The notes below the pieces were generated by a model, which did no database searches, was not told where the DNA came from, and was given only the letters and a program-made list of their open reading frames with translations. The position numbers were made by a program, and so were the translations under genes. A stretch of DNA of 64,000 bases, taken from assembly GCF_900590885.1 (NCBI RefSeq), contig NZ_UUON01000024.1:124001-188000 (forward strand), read 5' to 3'. Positions 17,829-26,909 of this stretch are shown here, in pieces. Each line of letters starts with the position of its first letter. Position 1 is the stretch's first letter. Source of the DNA: Pseudomonas viridiflava. Its GTDB lineage: Bacteria > Pseudomonadota > Gammaproteobacteria > Pseudomonadales > Pseudomonadaceae.

Positions 17829-18542
17829 ATGGACGACCAGAAACCTACCGATGTGCCCGCTGCACGCTTTAGCGTCCCAGGGTTATGGAATGTGATAAAG
17901 CGTCAAAGCCTGCCGATCGTGCTGCTGCTGTTTGCGCTGTTTTATTCAAACGGGTACGCGTATCTGGAGACTTACAACAATAAGCTCGGAGTGCCCGTTA
18001 ACCGGTTGGGCTACGACACTTATCAGTACGTGGTATATGGCGGTAACGACATTCTGGTCAAGCTGGCTGCGTTGTTGATTGCCAGCGCCGCAGTGCTGAT
18101 TTTTGCCTGCCTGATGTACTTCACAGAGAACCCGGAGCGTGTTGTTCCCAGCAGAGCGTTGGCGCCCCACACACGTCGCTACAAGCTGCTGCGAAGACTG
18201 GAGAAGAGTTACAGCAAAGCAACGACGCAGATCCTCGGCGCCTTGCTGGTCAGCGTGTTGGCGTTTTTCGCCTGGCTCGTGTGGACGCTGGCCTATGCTC
18301 AATCAATAGCGCATGGAAAGTTGAGAGCGTATGAAACAATCCGTGATTGCGAGCCCTCCGCCGTCCAACTCAAAAACCTCGACGTGATCACCGCCTGCAT
18401 CGTCGGCGAAAGCGACGACATGCTGTACCTCATCGACAAACACGCTCAAGGCAACGAAATCCTGTTTCAGGAGCTCAGCCTACCCAAAGAAAGCATTCGC
18501 TCGACCACAGGCACCAAGACCCCACTGAAAAAGCCCGATTGA
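17829..18542 (+). CDS. Membrane protein of unknown function
   Basis: 237 residues, with AGGA 7 nt before the ATG. There are three likely membrane segments (about residues 28-45, 74-97 and 138-160), a basic cytoplasmic loop between the second and third, and a C-terminal soluble tail with two cysteines (RDCEPSAVQ, ITACIVGES). It sits 95 bp behind the pyocin relic, where an immunity gene would be expected, but its size and topology do not match a family I can name. Isolated between the relic and a REP doublet. Confidence 0.7.
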   Translation: MDDQKPTDVPAARFSVPGLWNVIKRQSLPIVLLLFALFYSNGYAYLETYNNKLGVPVNRLGYDTYQYVVYGGNDILVKLAALLIASAAVLIFACLMYFTENPERVVPSRALAPHTRRYKLLRRLEKSYSKATTQILGALLVSVLAFFAWLVWTLAYAQSIAHGKLRAYETIRDCEPSAVQLKNLDVITACIVGESDDMLYLIDKHAQGNEILFQELSLPKESIRSTTGTKTPLKKPD

Positions 18543-18558
18543 ACCTGCAGCCGGATAA

Positions 18559-18647
18559 TGTGGGAGGGGGCTTGCTCCCGATGAGGGCGTATCAGTTGAT
18601 GAATCTGTCACTGATATTCCGCTATCGGGAGCAAGCCCCCTCCCACA
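18559..18647. repeat. REP doublet (BIME-like)
   Basis: TGTGGGAGGGGGCTTGCTCC (from 18559) faces its inverted copy ending at 18647, about 40 bp apart. It lies between the membrane-protein gene and the 3' end of the ABC transporter operon. Confidence 0.85.
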
Positions 18648-18689
18648 GTTTGACCCAGTACGTCAGCTAAACCGGCGGGCTATGCGCAG

Positions 18690-19523
18690 TTACGGCAACG
18701 GCTCGAACTTCAACGCGCTCAAGCTCTGCACCTTGTCTTCACGCACCATTTTGTACTCGGTGTTCGGGCCGATCCAACGCTCCCAGATCGCGTCGATTTC
18801 CCCGGCCTTTTCCATTGCCATCAGCGACTCGTTGACCTTTGCCAGAAACGCCGGCTCATCGCGGCGCATGCCTGCGCCGATGGGTTCCAGGGCCATCGGT
18901 TCCTTGGCAATCGCCAACTCGACACCGCCGGCCTTGGCCTGGTTGACCAGCTTGAGGGCGGTCATGGTGTTGGTCACCAGGCCCACCACTTTGTTCTGCT
19001 GCAGGGCCATATACGCCGAGCCGGTGTCCTGGAAGGTCACCGGGGTGGCGCCGGCGAGGCGGATCGATTGCTCGGAGGTGGAGCCCTTGGTGGAGCTGAT
19101 GCGCTTGTCCTTGAAGAAGCTTTTCGGCTGGTCGGCATTCGCCGCGCGCACCACCAGGGTTTCCTTGGCGACGTAGTAAGGGTCGCTGAACTGGATCTGT
19201 TCGGCGCGGGTCTTGGTGTAGGCCAGGTTGGCGAAGATCACGTCGACACGGCCCATCTTCACTTCCGGAATACGTGCTTCAACCGACAGCGGCTTGAGTT
19301 CCAGGGCCACGCCGAGGGTCTTGGCCAGGGCCTTGCACAGGTCGACGTCCATGCCCACCAGCTCGCGGGTTTTCGGGTCGGGCGCGGAGAATGGCGGCAC
19401 GTCGGCGTACACGCCGCAGCTCAGGGATTGCTTGGCCATGATGTCGCTCAATTGGTCGGCGTGTGCCACGGCCATGGCCAACGGCCCCAATGCCAGCGCA
19501 GTAAACAGATGCTTCATACCCAT
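18690..19523 (-). CDS. Polar amino-acid ABC transporter, substrate-binding protein
   Basis: 277 residues from the ATG at 19523 (GGAG upstream). A Sec signal (LFTALALGPLAMAVAHA) is followed by a family-3 binding fold: VDLCKALAKTLGVALELKPL, RVDVIFANLAYTKTRAEQIQ, GSTSEQSIRL, DAIWERWIGPNTEYKM. It binds an amino acid or related compound in the periplasm. It is last of four transporter genes (permease, permease, ATPase, binding protein). The upstream pxp genes suggest a 5-oxoproline- or glutamate-like ligand, which is inference. Confidence 0.9.
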   Translation of the reverse strand: MGMKHLFTALALGPLAMAVAHADQLSDIMAKQSLSCGVYADVPPFSAPDPKTRELVGMDVDLCKALAKTLGVALELKPLSVEARIPEVKMGRVDVIFANLAYTKTRAEQIQFSDPYYVAKETLVVRAANADQPKSFFKDKRISSTKGSTSEQSIRLAGATPVTFQDTGSAYMALQQNKVVGLVTNTMTALKLVNQAKAGGVELAIAKEPMALEPIGAGMRRDEPAFLAKVNESLMAMEKAGEIDAIWERWIGPNTEYKMVREDKVQSLSALKFEPLP

Positions 19524-19581
19524 GGGAAATCTCCGGAAAGTTGGACAAGCAAAATGGCAGAGGGAGCAAAGCCGTCGCGGC

Positions 19582-20319
19582 TCAATGAGCCCGCAGGTCG
19601 GCGATAAAGCGTTGCGCTCGCGGGTGCGAAGGCTGGGTGAAGAAGGCGTCGGGGCTGCTCTTTTCCAGAATCTGCCCCGCGTCCATAAACCAGATGGTGT
19701 CGGCCACTTCACGGGCGAAATTCATCTCGTGGGTCACGCACATCATGGTCATGCCGTCCTTGGCCAAGCCCTTCATCACGCTCAGCACTTCACCGACCAT
19801 TTCCGGGTCGAGGGCGCTGGTGGGCTCATCGAACAGCATCACCGGCGGCTCCATCGCCAACGCGCGGGCAATCGCCACGCGTTGCTGCTGACCACCGGAG
19901 AGCTGTGCCGGGTAGGCGCCGGCCTTGTGGGCCAGGCCGACGCGGTCGAGCAGTTCCATGGCTTTTTGCTTGGCCGCCGCGCCCTTGAGGTTGCGCAGTT
20001 TGTTCGGCGCCAGGGTGATGTTTTCCAGCACCGACAAGTGCGGGAACAGGTTGAAGCTCTGGAACACAAACCCCACGCGGCTACGCAGGCGGTTGATCTG
20101 CGCGTCAGTGCCGTGCACGTCCTGGCCGTCAAACAGGATCTGGCCGTTCTGGATGTCTTCCAGGCGGTTGACCGTGCGAATCAAGGTCGATTTACCCGAG
20201 CCCGACGGGCCGCACAGCACCACTACTTCACCAGGTTGTACCTCGGCGGTGATGTCGGTGAGCGCCTGGTATTCGCCGTACCATTTATTGATTTTCGAAA
20301 ACATGATCATTGGATGCAT
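19582..20319 (-). CDS. Polar amino-acid ABC transporter, ATPase
   Basis: 245 residues from the ATG at 20319 with GAGGG 8 nt upstream; the frame also opens at a TTG inside the previous gene. GlnQ/GltL-type: Walker [11 protein letters not shown]-loop [14 protein letters not shown], signature [16 protein letters not shown], Walker [17 protein letters not shown]. Energises the permeases encoded just before it. Confidence 0.92.
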   Translation of the reverse strand: MHPMIMFSKINKWYGEYQALTDITAEVQPGEVVVLCGPSGSGKSTLIRTVNRLEDIQNGQILFDGQDVHGTDAQINRLRSRVGFVFQSFNLFPHLSVLENITLAPNKLRNLKGAAAKQKAMELLDRVGLAHKAGAYPAQLSGGQQQRVAIARALAMEPPVMLFDEPTSALDPEMVGEVLSVMKGLAKDGMTMMCVTHEMNFAREVADTIWFMDAGQILEKSSPDAFFTQPSHPRAQRFIADLRAH

Positions 20320-20333
20320 GAGCGCAGCCCTCT

Positions 20334-21083
20334 TCAATTATCGGTGGCCAGCAACGGTGCGCCAGGCAGGGTTTGCCCGCCGTCGCCCAGGCGCTTGCGC
20401 GCAATGCGTTGCTCTACCCAGCCGGCCAGGCGCGTCAGGCCGAAGCACAGCAGGTAGTAGATGATCGCCAGGATGAAAAACACCTGGAACGGCTTGGTCA
20501 GCAACTGGTTGTTGACCTGATTGGCGGCAAAGGTCACTTCCTGCACGTTGATCACGTAGCCCAGGGAGGTTTCCTTGATGATCGAAATAAACTGGCTGAT
20601 CAGGCTCGGCAGCGCGTTGTAGAGCGCCTGGGGCAAAATCACCCAGAGCGTGGTGCGCACGTAGCCCAGGCCCAGGGCGCGGGACGCTTCGTACTGGCCG
20701 CTGGGCAACGCCTGGATACCGCCGCGGATGATTTCGCACAGGTAGGCACTCTGGTAGATCACCAGGGTGCAGAGCATGGTCATGAAGCCGGTGATGTTAT
20801 GGCCGATCAGCAACGGCACCAGGAAGTAGGTCCAGAAGATCACCATCAGCAACGGAATGCCGCGCAGCACGTAGACCCACACCGTGGCGACCCAGTACAG
20901 GCCCTTCCACGGCGACACCCGCGCCAGTGCCAGCAACAAGCCGAACGGGAACGCCAGCAGCAACGCCAGCGCGGCCAGGATCAAGGTGCTCGCCAGGCCA
21001 CCCAAGGGGCCGTGGGGGTATTGGCCGATGAGGAACAGCGTCCAGTTGTTCTGCAGGATTTGCACGATATCGAACATCGCCAT
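20334..21083 (-). CDS. Polar amino-acid ABC transporter, permease 2
   Basis: 249 residues of the His/Glu/Gln permease family. The EAA loop reads [20 protein letters not shown] and is followed by [15 protein letters not shown]. About five membrane segments. It starts directly after the stop of permease 1 and its stop lies 14 bp before the ATPase start. Confidence 0.9.
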   Translation of the reverse strand: MAMFDIVQILQNNWTLFLIGQYPHGPLGGLASTLILAALALLLAFPFGLLLALARVSPWKGLYWVATVWVYVLRGIPLLMVIFWTYFLVPLLIGHNITGFMTMLCTLVIYQSAYLCEIIRGGIQALPSGQYEASRALGLGYVRTTLWVILPQALYNALPSLISQFISIIKETSLGYVINVQEVTFAANQVNNQLLTKPFQVFFILAIIYYLLCFGLTRLAGWVEQRIARKRLGDGGQTLPGAPLLATDN

Positions 21084-21785
21084 CTACCTCGCCAGGGCTT
21101 TGCTGTAGTGCCGCGCGAGCAACGCGCCGGCGCCCATCAGCAGCAGGGAAAACGCCAGGTAGAACACCGTGGCCACCAGGTACGACTCAAAGGTGCGGAA
21201 CGTATAGTTCTCCACTTCACGGCTGGCGTAAGTCAGTTCCATCACGCCAATCGCCATCGCCAGGCTTGTGTTCTTGAACAGCAGCACGGTGTGGTTGATC
21301 AGCGACGGCAGGCAGTTGCGCACGCCCTGGGGCAGGATCACGTAGCGCATCGAACGCACATACCCCAGGCCCAGGGCCCGCGACGCTTCAGTCTGCCCGG
21401 CGGGAATGGCGCGCAGGCCGCTGCGCATGTCTTCACAGAAATACGCGGCCTGGCACAACCCCAGGGCGATCACCGAGAACAGGTATTCGGTGTTGTGGCT
21501 GGCCAGCCACAGCTGCGCATGTTCGCTGAGCAGCGTCGGCACGCCGAAGTACCACAGCATCAGTTGCACCAGCGTCGGCACATTGCGGTGGTAGGACACG
21601 TACCCCGCCACCAGGCGGTCGGCCAGCGTGTTGCCGGTCAGGCGCACCGTGACCAGCGTCAGCGCCAGCACCATCGCCAGCAGCCAGGCGAACAACGCCA
21701 GCTGCAAGGTCATTTCGATGCCCTTGACGATCAGCTCGGCGTACTCGCCTTGCAGAATCGCGGCCAAATCGAAGTCTTGCTTCAT
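21084..21785 (-). CDS. Polar amino-acid ABC transporter, permease 1
   Basis: 233 residues from the ATG at 21785 (AGGG upstream). EAA loop [20 protein letters not shown], then LINHTVLLFKNTSLAMAIGV. It is GltJ-like and forms a heterodimer with the next permease. It is the first transporter gene, 109 bp behind the SDR, with a perfect palindrome at 21861-21874 in the gap. Confidence 0.9.
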   Translation of the reverse strand: MKQDFDLAAILQGEYAELIVKGIEMTLQLALFAWLLAMVLALTLVTVRLTGNTLADRLVAGYVSYHRNVPTLVQLMLWYFGVPTLLSEHAQLWLASHNTEYLFSVIALGLCQAAYFCEDMRSGLRAIPAGQTEASRALGLGYVRSMRYVILPQGVRNCLPSLINHTVLLFKNTSLAMAIGVMELTYASREVENYTFRTFESYLVATVFYLAFSLLLMGAGALLARHYSKALAR

Positions 21786-21860
21786 GGTCAATCCCTATCG
21801 GCATTGGGCTAGGGCAGAAATCAAAATCACCCGGCGTGGCCGTGGCGGGATACAGCGATG

Positions 21861-21874
21861 ACGGATCGATCCGT
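21861..21874. promoter_or_regulatory. Perfect 14-bp palindrome before the ABC transporter
   Basis: ACGGATCGATCCGT, 76 bp upstream of the first permease gene and 21 bp past the SDR stop. A perfect dyad of this length in a 109-bp gap is a good operator candidate for independent control of the transporter. Confidence 0.45.
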
Positions 21875-21885
21875 TCTGTTTTAAG

Positions 21886-21901
21886 GGGCTGTTTTCAGCC
21901 C
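21886..21901 (-). terminator. Hairpin at the SDR stop codon
   Basis: GGGCTG, loop TTTT, CAGCCC on the + strand; on the coding strand it is followed by CTTAAAAC. It overlaps the SDR stop. With no T run, it is at best a weak terminator or a processing site separating the SDR from the transporter. Confidence 0.35.
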
Positions 21902-22647
21902 TGGTAGTCCTGCGGCCGTGCGGTGGAGAGCCCGCCCGGCACCTGCAAGGTCGGGGTGATTTCCATGTGCCCGATGTTCACCGCAATCGGCGCGGCAATC
22001 GCAAAGGCGATGGCGTTGGCGATGTCTTCGGCCTGGGGCAACTCAAAGCCTTCGACGAAGCGCTTGTAGGTTTCTTCGGAATCACCGTGCACGTGGGCGA
22101 AGATATCCGTGGCCACGCGCCCCGGGCAGATCTCGGTGACACGCACGCGCTTGCCGAACGCATCGATGCGCAGCTGGCGCGAGAGCATGCTCACGGCCGC
22201 CTTGGTCGCGTGGTACGTGGAGTTACCGCCAAAGTTGTAGGCCGCGGCAATCGAGCTGATATTGATGATGTGCCCGCAATCGCGTTCGACCATGCCCGGC
22301 AGCGCCAGGCGCGCCAGGTGCAGCACGGCGCGCAGGTTGACGTCGATCAGCAGGTCGATGCCGTCGGCGTCGGCCTTGAGCAAGGATCCGGGTTTGTCGA
22401 CGCCGGCGTTGTTGACCAGGATGTCGAAGGTGTTTGCGGCGAACAACCGGGTCAGCCCGGCGAGGTCGGTGACGTCGATGGCGTGGGCGATGCAACCGGT
22501 CCTGGCCGCCAGTTCCTGCAACTTGTCGGCACTGCGGGCCAGGGCATGCACCTGCACGCCTTCCTGGCACAGGCGCTCGACAACGGCGGCGCCGATGCCG
22601 GAGGAAGCCCCGGTGACCAGCGCGGTTTTGTAGTCGGAAAATGGCAT
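21895..22647 (-). CDS. SDR-family oxidoreductase
   Basis: 250 residues from the ATG at 22647 (AAGGA 9 nt upstream). TGASSGIG cofactor loop, NNAG, SSIAAAYNFGG with the catalytic Ser, YHATK with the Tyr and Lys, and CPGRVATDIF. It belongs to the YdfG-like group acting on 3-hydroxy acids such as serine or 3-hydroxypropionate. It has its own promoter with the same design as the pxp operon promoter, which places it in the same regulon. Confidence 0.87.
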   Translation of the reverse strand: MPFSDYKTALVTGASSGIGAAVVERLCQEGVQVHALARSADKLQELAARTGCIAHAIDVTDLAGLTRLFAANTFDILVNNAGVDKPGSLLKADADGIDLLIDVNLRAVLHLARLALPGMVERDCGHIINISSIAAAYNFGGNSTYHATKAAVSMLSRQLRIDAFGKRVRVTEICPGRVATDIFAHVHGDSEETYKRFVEGFELPQAEDIANAIAFAIAAPIAVNIGHMEITPTLQVPGGLSTARPQDYQG

Positions 22648-22679
22648 GGGGAAATCCTTGTGCTCCGGGTTATGGTTCG

Positions 22680-22745
22680 ACTCTATCCAGCCTTCAGGCG
22701 CTGGACCAAGACGCAATGGTTGTGTGGCGATAAGGCCTGCTTATG
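22680..22745 (-). promoter_or_regulatory. SDR promoter with Nac/LysR-type box
   Basis: On the minus strand CATAAG-N6-TTAT contains ATA-N9-TAT (22730-22744). CGTCTT follows exactly 32 bp after the first base of CATAAG, then TTGGTC (22704-22709) and, 18 bp on, TAGAGT (22680-22685). The box centre is about 65 bp before the expected start of transcription, the usual LysR recognition position. The box overlaps the pxpA stop. The same spacing is seen at 27364-27429 and 28616-28682. Confidence 0.6.
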
Positions 22746-23514
22746 ACGCGGCCAGCAGTTGGGAAATCGGGATTATGCAGCCGCCCATGCGCTCTATTTC
22801 CTGGCGAATGGTGCGCGCCAGTTCCACCGCACCAGGGGTGTCGCCGTGCAGCAGGATCGAATGGGCCGGCACCCGCAGCACCTTGCCGCTCAGCGCCGTT
22901 ACGGTGCCCTCCTCCAGCAACTGCCGCACCCTGTGCAGCACGGCCGCCGGCTGCTTGATCACCGAGCCTTCGACCTTGCGCGGAACCAGCAGGCAGTCGT
23001 CGTCATAGGCGCGGTCGGCGAGGAAGGTGGTGGCCACGCGCAGGCCACATTTTTCCGCCGCACCTTCAATGGCGCGGCTGCTGGACGAGCTGATGATCAG
23101 CGTGGGGTCGAAGGCCGCCACCGCCCGCACCAACGGCTCGGCCAGCGCGGCGTCGGCGGCGGCCATGTTGCCCATGGCGCCGTGAAAGCTCATGTGGGTC
23201 AGGCGGTGACCATTGACCGCCGCAATCCCGGCCAGGGCGCCGAGCTGGTAGATCACATAGGTGGCCAGTTCCTTGATCTCGATATTCATCTGGCGCCGAC
23301 CAAAACCCATCAGGTCGGGGAAGCCGACATGCGCGCCCAAGTCGATGCCACCGGCCTTGGCCAGGCGCACGGTGGTGTCCATGATCAGCGGGTCACCGGC
23401 GTGGTAACCGCAGGCGACGTTGGCCGAGGAAATCAGGCTCATCAGCGCTTCATCCTCACCCATGCGCCACGGGCCGAAGCCTTCGCCGAGGTCGGCGTTC
23501 AAATCGATTTTCAT
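22741..23514 (-). CDS. pxpA: 5-oxoprolinase subunit A (LamB/YcsF family)
   Basis: 257 residues from the ATG at 23514, which overlaps the upstream stop by 4 bp. The signature MKIDLNADLGEGFGPW opens it, followed by SSANVACGYHAGDP, GIDLGAHVGFPD and SILLHGDTPGAVELA. PxpABC opens 5-oxoproline to glutamate with ATP. It is last of six overlapping or closely spaced genes. In the same operon lie a biotin carboxylase and carriers, so the substrate-activation chemistry may be carboxylation; that is hypothesis. Confidence 0.9.
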   Translation of the reverse strand: MKIDLNADLGEGFGPWRMGEDEALMSLISSANVACGYHAGDPLIMDTTVRLAKAGGIDLGAHVGFPDLMGFGRRQMNIEIKELATYVIYQLGALAGIAAVNGHRLTHMSFHGAMGNMAAADAALAEPLVRAVAAFDPTLIISSSSSRAIEGAAEKCGLRVATTFLADRAYDDDCLLVPRKVEGSVIKQPAAVLHRVRQLLEEGTVTALSGKVLRVPAHSILLHGDTPGAVELARTIRQEIERMGGCIIPISQLLAAS

Positions 23515-23903
23515 GCCTGATGCTCCAGACCGAGGAAGGCTTCGCCATAACCGACGGTGGTACCGCACGGCACGCGTATATCGATGAGGCGCGCGGCCGT
23601 CGGGCAGCGCTGGGGCAACAGCAGTTCACCCACTTGCAGCACGGCCACCAGTTGCCCGGCGCTGAGCTGATCGCCCACGGCCACAAACGGCTCGCGCAAT
23701 TCGGGATGGGTCAGCAGCAAGCGGCCCAGGCCGGTGGTGCGCAGCACCGGGTCGTCAACCGCAACGGCGGCAGGCGCAGCAACGCTGACGGGCTCGCCAC
23801 CGCGCTTGAGCGTCAGCTGTACACCCGGCCGACTGAATTCGGCACCGGACAGGTGGTGTTCCTTGAGCCACTGCGCCAACTGGCGAATTTCCGAAAGGGT
23901 CAT
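23511..23903 (-). CDS. Biotin-carrier-like protein without the biotinyl lysine
   Basis: 130 residues with the layout of the biotin carboxyl carrier family: a helical head, a variable linker, then a lipoyl/biotinyl barrel (FVAVGDQLSAGQLVAVLQ ... VGYGEAFLGLE). Where carriers have EAMKM the sequence reads QVGEL, putting Glu93 at the lysine position. It therefore cannot be biotinylated at the normal site. It overlaps pxpC and pxpA by 4 bp each, so it is made with the complex; a structural or regulatory role is likely. It differs from the intact carrier at 26910. Confidence 0.8.
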   Translation of the reverse strand: MTLSEIRQLAQWLKEHHLSGAEFSRPGVQLTLKRGGEPVSVAAPAAVAVDDPVLRTTGLGRLLLTHPELREPFVAVGDQLSAGQLVAVLQVGELLLPQRCPTAARLIDIRVPCGTTVGYGEAFLGLEHQA

Positions 23904-24874
23904 GCTTTTACTCCTTCACGGTGCAGATCCACCAGGCGGCCAACCTCGCGCAGGTAACGTCGATTGGTTTCCAGCGCCTCGACAGCCTGGTCATAACTGC
24001 ACTCGATAAAGCGCACCTTGCTGCCAATCGGTGCTTGGCCCAGGCGCCACAAATCCGCCTCGATGACGCTGCCGAACTTGGGATAGCCGCCGCTGGGTTG
24101 AGCATCGCGCATCTGGATAATCGGCTGGCCGCCATGGGGCACCTGGATCACGCCGGGCACGATGCCGTGAGAGCGGATTTCCATCGGTGCGACAGGCAGC
24201 AGCGGTTCGCCTTCCATGCGGTAGCCGTAGCGGTTGCTCTGGGTGGTGATCTTCCACTCACCGGCCCAGAACGCCGCGCGGGAAGCTGGCTGAAAGCGCT
24301 CATACTCGGCGGCAGGCAGCACACGCATGGCGGGCACGCCGTCGACGTGCAGCGCCAGTGCCAGACTGGGGGCCAACACACCAAAGTCCAGCGGCAGCGG
24401 GCTGATGCCGGGGCGCAGCGCCCCCAGCCGATCACCCTGTTGCAGTGCGCGGCCGTCGAGGCCGCCGAACTCGCCGCGCAATTGAGTACTGCGCGAACCC
24501 AGCACCGCCGGCACATCCACACCACCGGCCAAACACAGGTAGGCGCGGCTGCCGGACGTTGGGTAACCCAGGTTCAACACCTGGCCTTCGCGGCCCTGGC
24601 ACACCCAGTTCGGCGGCAGCGGCTGGCCGTCGAGGGTGGCATCGCAGGCAGCACCGGTCACGGCAAAGGCGCAGTCCTGCACCAGGCGCACTTCGAACGG
24701 AAACAGCGGTATCTCAATCGCGGCGGCGTCTTCGGGGTTGCCCAGCAGCAGGTTGCCCAGGGCCAGAGCCAGGTGATCCATGGCGCCCGAGGTGCCCACG
24801 CCGTAACCGAGGCTGCCGAAGCGGCCGAAGTCCTGCACGGTGGCCAGGGCGGTGGCCGATAGAATCTCGATCAT
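23900..24874 (-). CDS. pxpC: 5-oxoprolinase subunit C (KipA/AHS2 family)
   Basis: 324 residues. Typical motifs are ATVQDFGRFGSLGYGV at the start, GAMDHLALALGNLLLGN, then SNRYGYRMEG, SHGIVPGVIQVPHGGQPII and DAQPSGGYPKFG. The family is homologous to the carboxyltransferase part of urea carboxylase (AHS2). It overlaps pxpB and the carrier-like gene by 4 bp. Confidence 0.9.
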   Translation of the reverse strand: MIEILSATALATVQDFGRFGSLGYGVGTSGAMDHLALALGNLLLGNPEDAAAIEIPLFPFEVRLVQDCAFAVTGAACDATLDGQPLPPNWVCQGREGQVLNLGYPTSGSRAYLCLAGGVDVPAVLGSRSTQLRGEFGGLDGRALQQGDRLGALRPGISPLPLDFGVLAPSLALALHVDGVPAMRVLPAAEYERFQPASRAAFWAGEWKITTQSNRYGYRMEGEPLLPVAPMEIRSHGIVPGVIQVPHGGQPIIQMRDAQPSGGYPKFGSVIEADLWRLGQAPIGSKVRFIECSYDQAVEALETNRRYLREVGRLVDLHREGVKA

Positions 24875-25527
24875 CGAATGATCCTCTCGATGCGCAAGCG
24901 CAGGAAATCACCCGGCCGCAGGATCGCCGGCGGGGTTTGGGCAGGGTCGAAAAACGCCATTTCAGTACGGCCTATAGTGTTCCAGCCGCTCGGGCCGGCC
25001 GAGGCGGAAACGCCGGTTTGTACGCCGCCGATCGACACCGAGCCCGCACCGATATTCAGCACCGGCACCTGGCGTCGTGGCGTGGCCAGGCGCGGGTCCA
25101 TGCCGCCGAGGTAGCAGTAACCGGGGTGGCTGCCCAGGGCGTACACCGGGTACAACGGTTCGCAGTGCAGGTTGGCGATAGTTTCGATGTCCAGCCCGGT
25201 GTGGGCAATCACATCGCCCATATGCGGGCCAAACTCACCGCCGTACACCACCGGCAACTCGACAATGCGCCCTTCCAGGGGCAACGGTTCGCTGTGCGCC
25301 CAGGCCTGCAGCAGGCGCTCGCACAGTGCCTTCAATTCGCGCGGCGGCTTGAGGAACGTGAGCATCAGGTTGTTCATGCCTGGCACAGCTTCGTGGATTT
25401 CCGGCCACTCACCGGCTTGCAGGGCCAGGCTCCAGATACGCTGCTGCGGGGCCAGGTCCAGCTCGCCCGGCGCCTCGAAAAGCAAGGCGCTGGAACCCAA
25501 CAGGCTGATGGAAGGTGCTGTGCTCAT
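24871..25527 (-). CDS. pxpB: 5-oxoprolinase subunit B (KipI/AHS1 family)
   Basis: 218 residues, the same length as E. coli PxpB. Motifs: [54 protein letters not shown] and [10 protein letters not shown]. It pairs with PxpC; together they resemble the AHS1-AHS2 carboxyltransferase half of urea carboxylase. Overlaps biotin carboxylase and pxpC by 4 bp. Confidence 0.9.
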   Translation of the reverse strand: MSTAPSISLLGSSALLFEAPGELDLAPQQRIWSLALQAGEWPEIHEAVPGMNNLMLTFLKPPRELKALCERLLQAWAHSEPLPLEGRIVELPVVYGGEFGPHMGDVIAHTGLDIETIANLHCEPLYPVYALGSHPGYCYLGGMDPRLATPRRQVPVLNIGAGSVSIGGVQTGVSASAGPSGWNTIGRTEMAFFDPAQTPPAILRPGDFLRLRIERIIR

Positions 25528-26876
25528 GCGGGGCTCCTTTGCTGCAACCAGCGCTCCAGGTGATGAATATCGACACCGCCGGCACAGAAAGCCGGGTCGT
25601 CAAGAATGTCGCGGTGCAAGGGGATATTGGTGCTGATGCCGTCCACGATCATTTCGCTCAGCGCCAAACGCATACGTGCCATGGCTTCTTCGCGAGTGGC
25701 GCCGTGGGTGATGACCTTGGCCACCATCGAGTCGTAATACGGCGGCACGCGATAGCCGGTGGTGACATGGGAATCGACCCGCACGCCAAAACCGCCGGGC
25801 ACTTCCCAGCGCTGGATCAACCCCGGCGTGGGCATGAAGGTCAGCGGGTCTTCGGCGTTGATGCGGCACTCCAGGGAGTGGCCGTTGAGCTGCACATCCT
25901 CTTGACGCAGGCTCAGCACTTCGCCGCGCGCCATGCGCAGTTGCTGCTGGACGATGTCGATGCCGGTGGTCATCTCGGTGACCGGGTGTTCGACCTGCAG
26001 GCGCGTGTTCATCTCGATGAAAAAGAACTCGCCGTCCTCATACAGAAACTCGAAGGTGCCGACGCCGCGATAGCCGATCTGCCGACAGGCCTCGGCGCAG
26101 CGTTCACCGACTAGGGCGATCAGTGCCGAATCAATCCCCGGTGCAGGGGCTTCTTCCAGTACTTTCTGGTGGCGGCGTTGCAGGGAGCAGTCGCGGCAAC
26201 CGAGCCAGATCGCGTGGCCATGGGCATCGCACAGCACCTGGATTTCCACGTGTCGGGGGTGGCCGAGGAATTTCTCGATATACAGCTCCGGGTTGCCGAA
26301 GGCCAGCCGCGCTTCTTCACGCGTGAGGCCAATGGCGGCGAGCAGCTCGGCCTCGGCCTGTACCACGCGCATCCCACGCCCGCCCCCGCCACCGGCGGCC
26401 TTGACGATCACCGGGTAGCCGATCTCGGCAGCGATGGCGAGGATGCTCGCGTCGTCGCTGGGCATCGTCGAATCCGGTCCCGGCACGCAGGGCACACCAG
26501 CTTCGCGCATGGCGCGCTTGGCCGCCACCTTGTCACCCATGGTGCGGATGCATGCCGCGCTCGGGCCGATAAAGGTGAGGCCGGCGGCTTCGATGCGCTC
26601 GGCAAACCCGGCGTTTTCCGAAAGGAAGCCATAGCCGGGGTGAATCGCCTGGGCCCCGGTGACCTTGGCGGCAAACAGCAATGCCGTCTGGTTGAGGTAG
26701 CTCAAGCCGGGCGTGGCCGGGCCGATGCACAGCGACTCGTCGGCGTGGTGTACGTATTGCGCGTGGCGGTCCGCCTCGGAGTGCACCGCCACGGTCTTGA
26801 TGCCCAGGCCATGGCAGGCACGCTGAATGCGCAGGGCGATTTCGCCACGGTTGGCGATCAGCACTTTGTCGAACAT
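25524..26876 (-). CDS. Biotin carboxylase subunit (AccC-like)
   Basis: 450 residues from the ATG at 26876; a GTG three codons earlier is possible, but [17 protein letters not shown] is the standard start. The ATP-grasp core shows [24 protein letters not shown] and [15 protein letters not shown]. It carboxylates a biotin carrier with bicarbonate and ATP. Because it lies with a biotin carrier and pxpBC but no AccA/AccD, it is probably a dedicated paralogue rather than the fatty-acid enzyme. Confidence 0.9.
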   Translation of the reverse strand: MFDKVLIANRGEIALRIQRACHGLGIKTVAVHSEADRHAQYVHHADESLCIGPATPGLSYLNQTALLFAAKVTGAQAIHPGYGFLSENAGFAERIEAAGLTFIGPSAACIRTMGDKVAAKRAMREAGVPCVPGPDSTMPSDDASILAIAAEIGYPVIVKAAGGGGGRGMRVVQAEAELLAAIGLTREEARLAFGNPELYIEKFLGHPRHVEIQVLCDAHGHAIWLGCRDCSLQRRHQKVLEEAPAPGIDSALIALVGERCAEACRQIGYRGVGTFEFLYEDGEFFFIEMNTRLQVEHPVTEMTTGIDIVQQQLRMARGEVLSLRQEDVQLNGHSLECRINAEDPLTFMPTPGLIQRWEVPGGFGVRVDSHVTTGYRVPPYYDSMVAKVITHGATREEAMARMRLALSEMIVDGISTNIPLHRDILDDPAFCAGGVDIHHLERWLQQRSPA

Positions 26877-26909
26877 TGAATTCACCTGAATAACAACTAT
26901 GCGTGGGGG

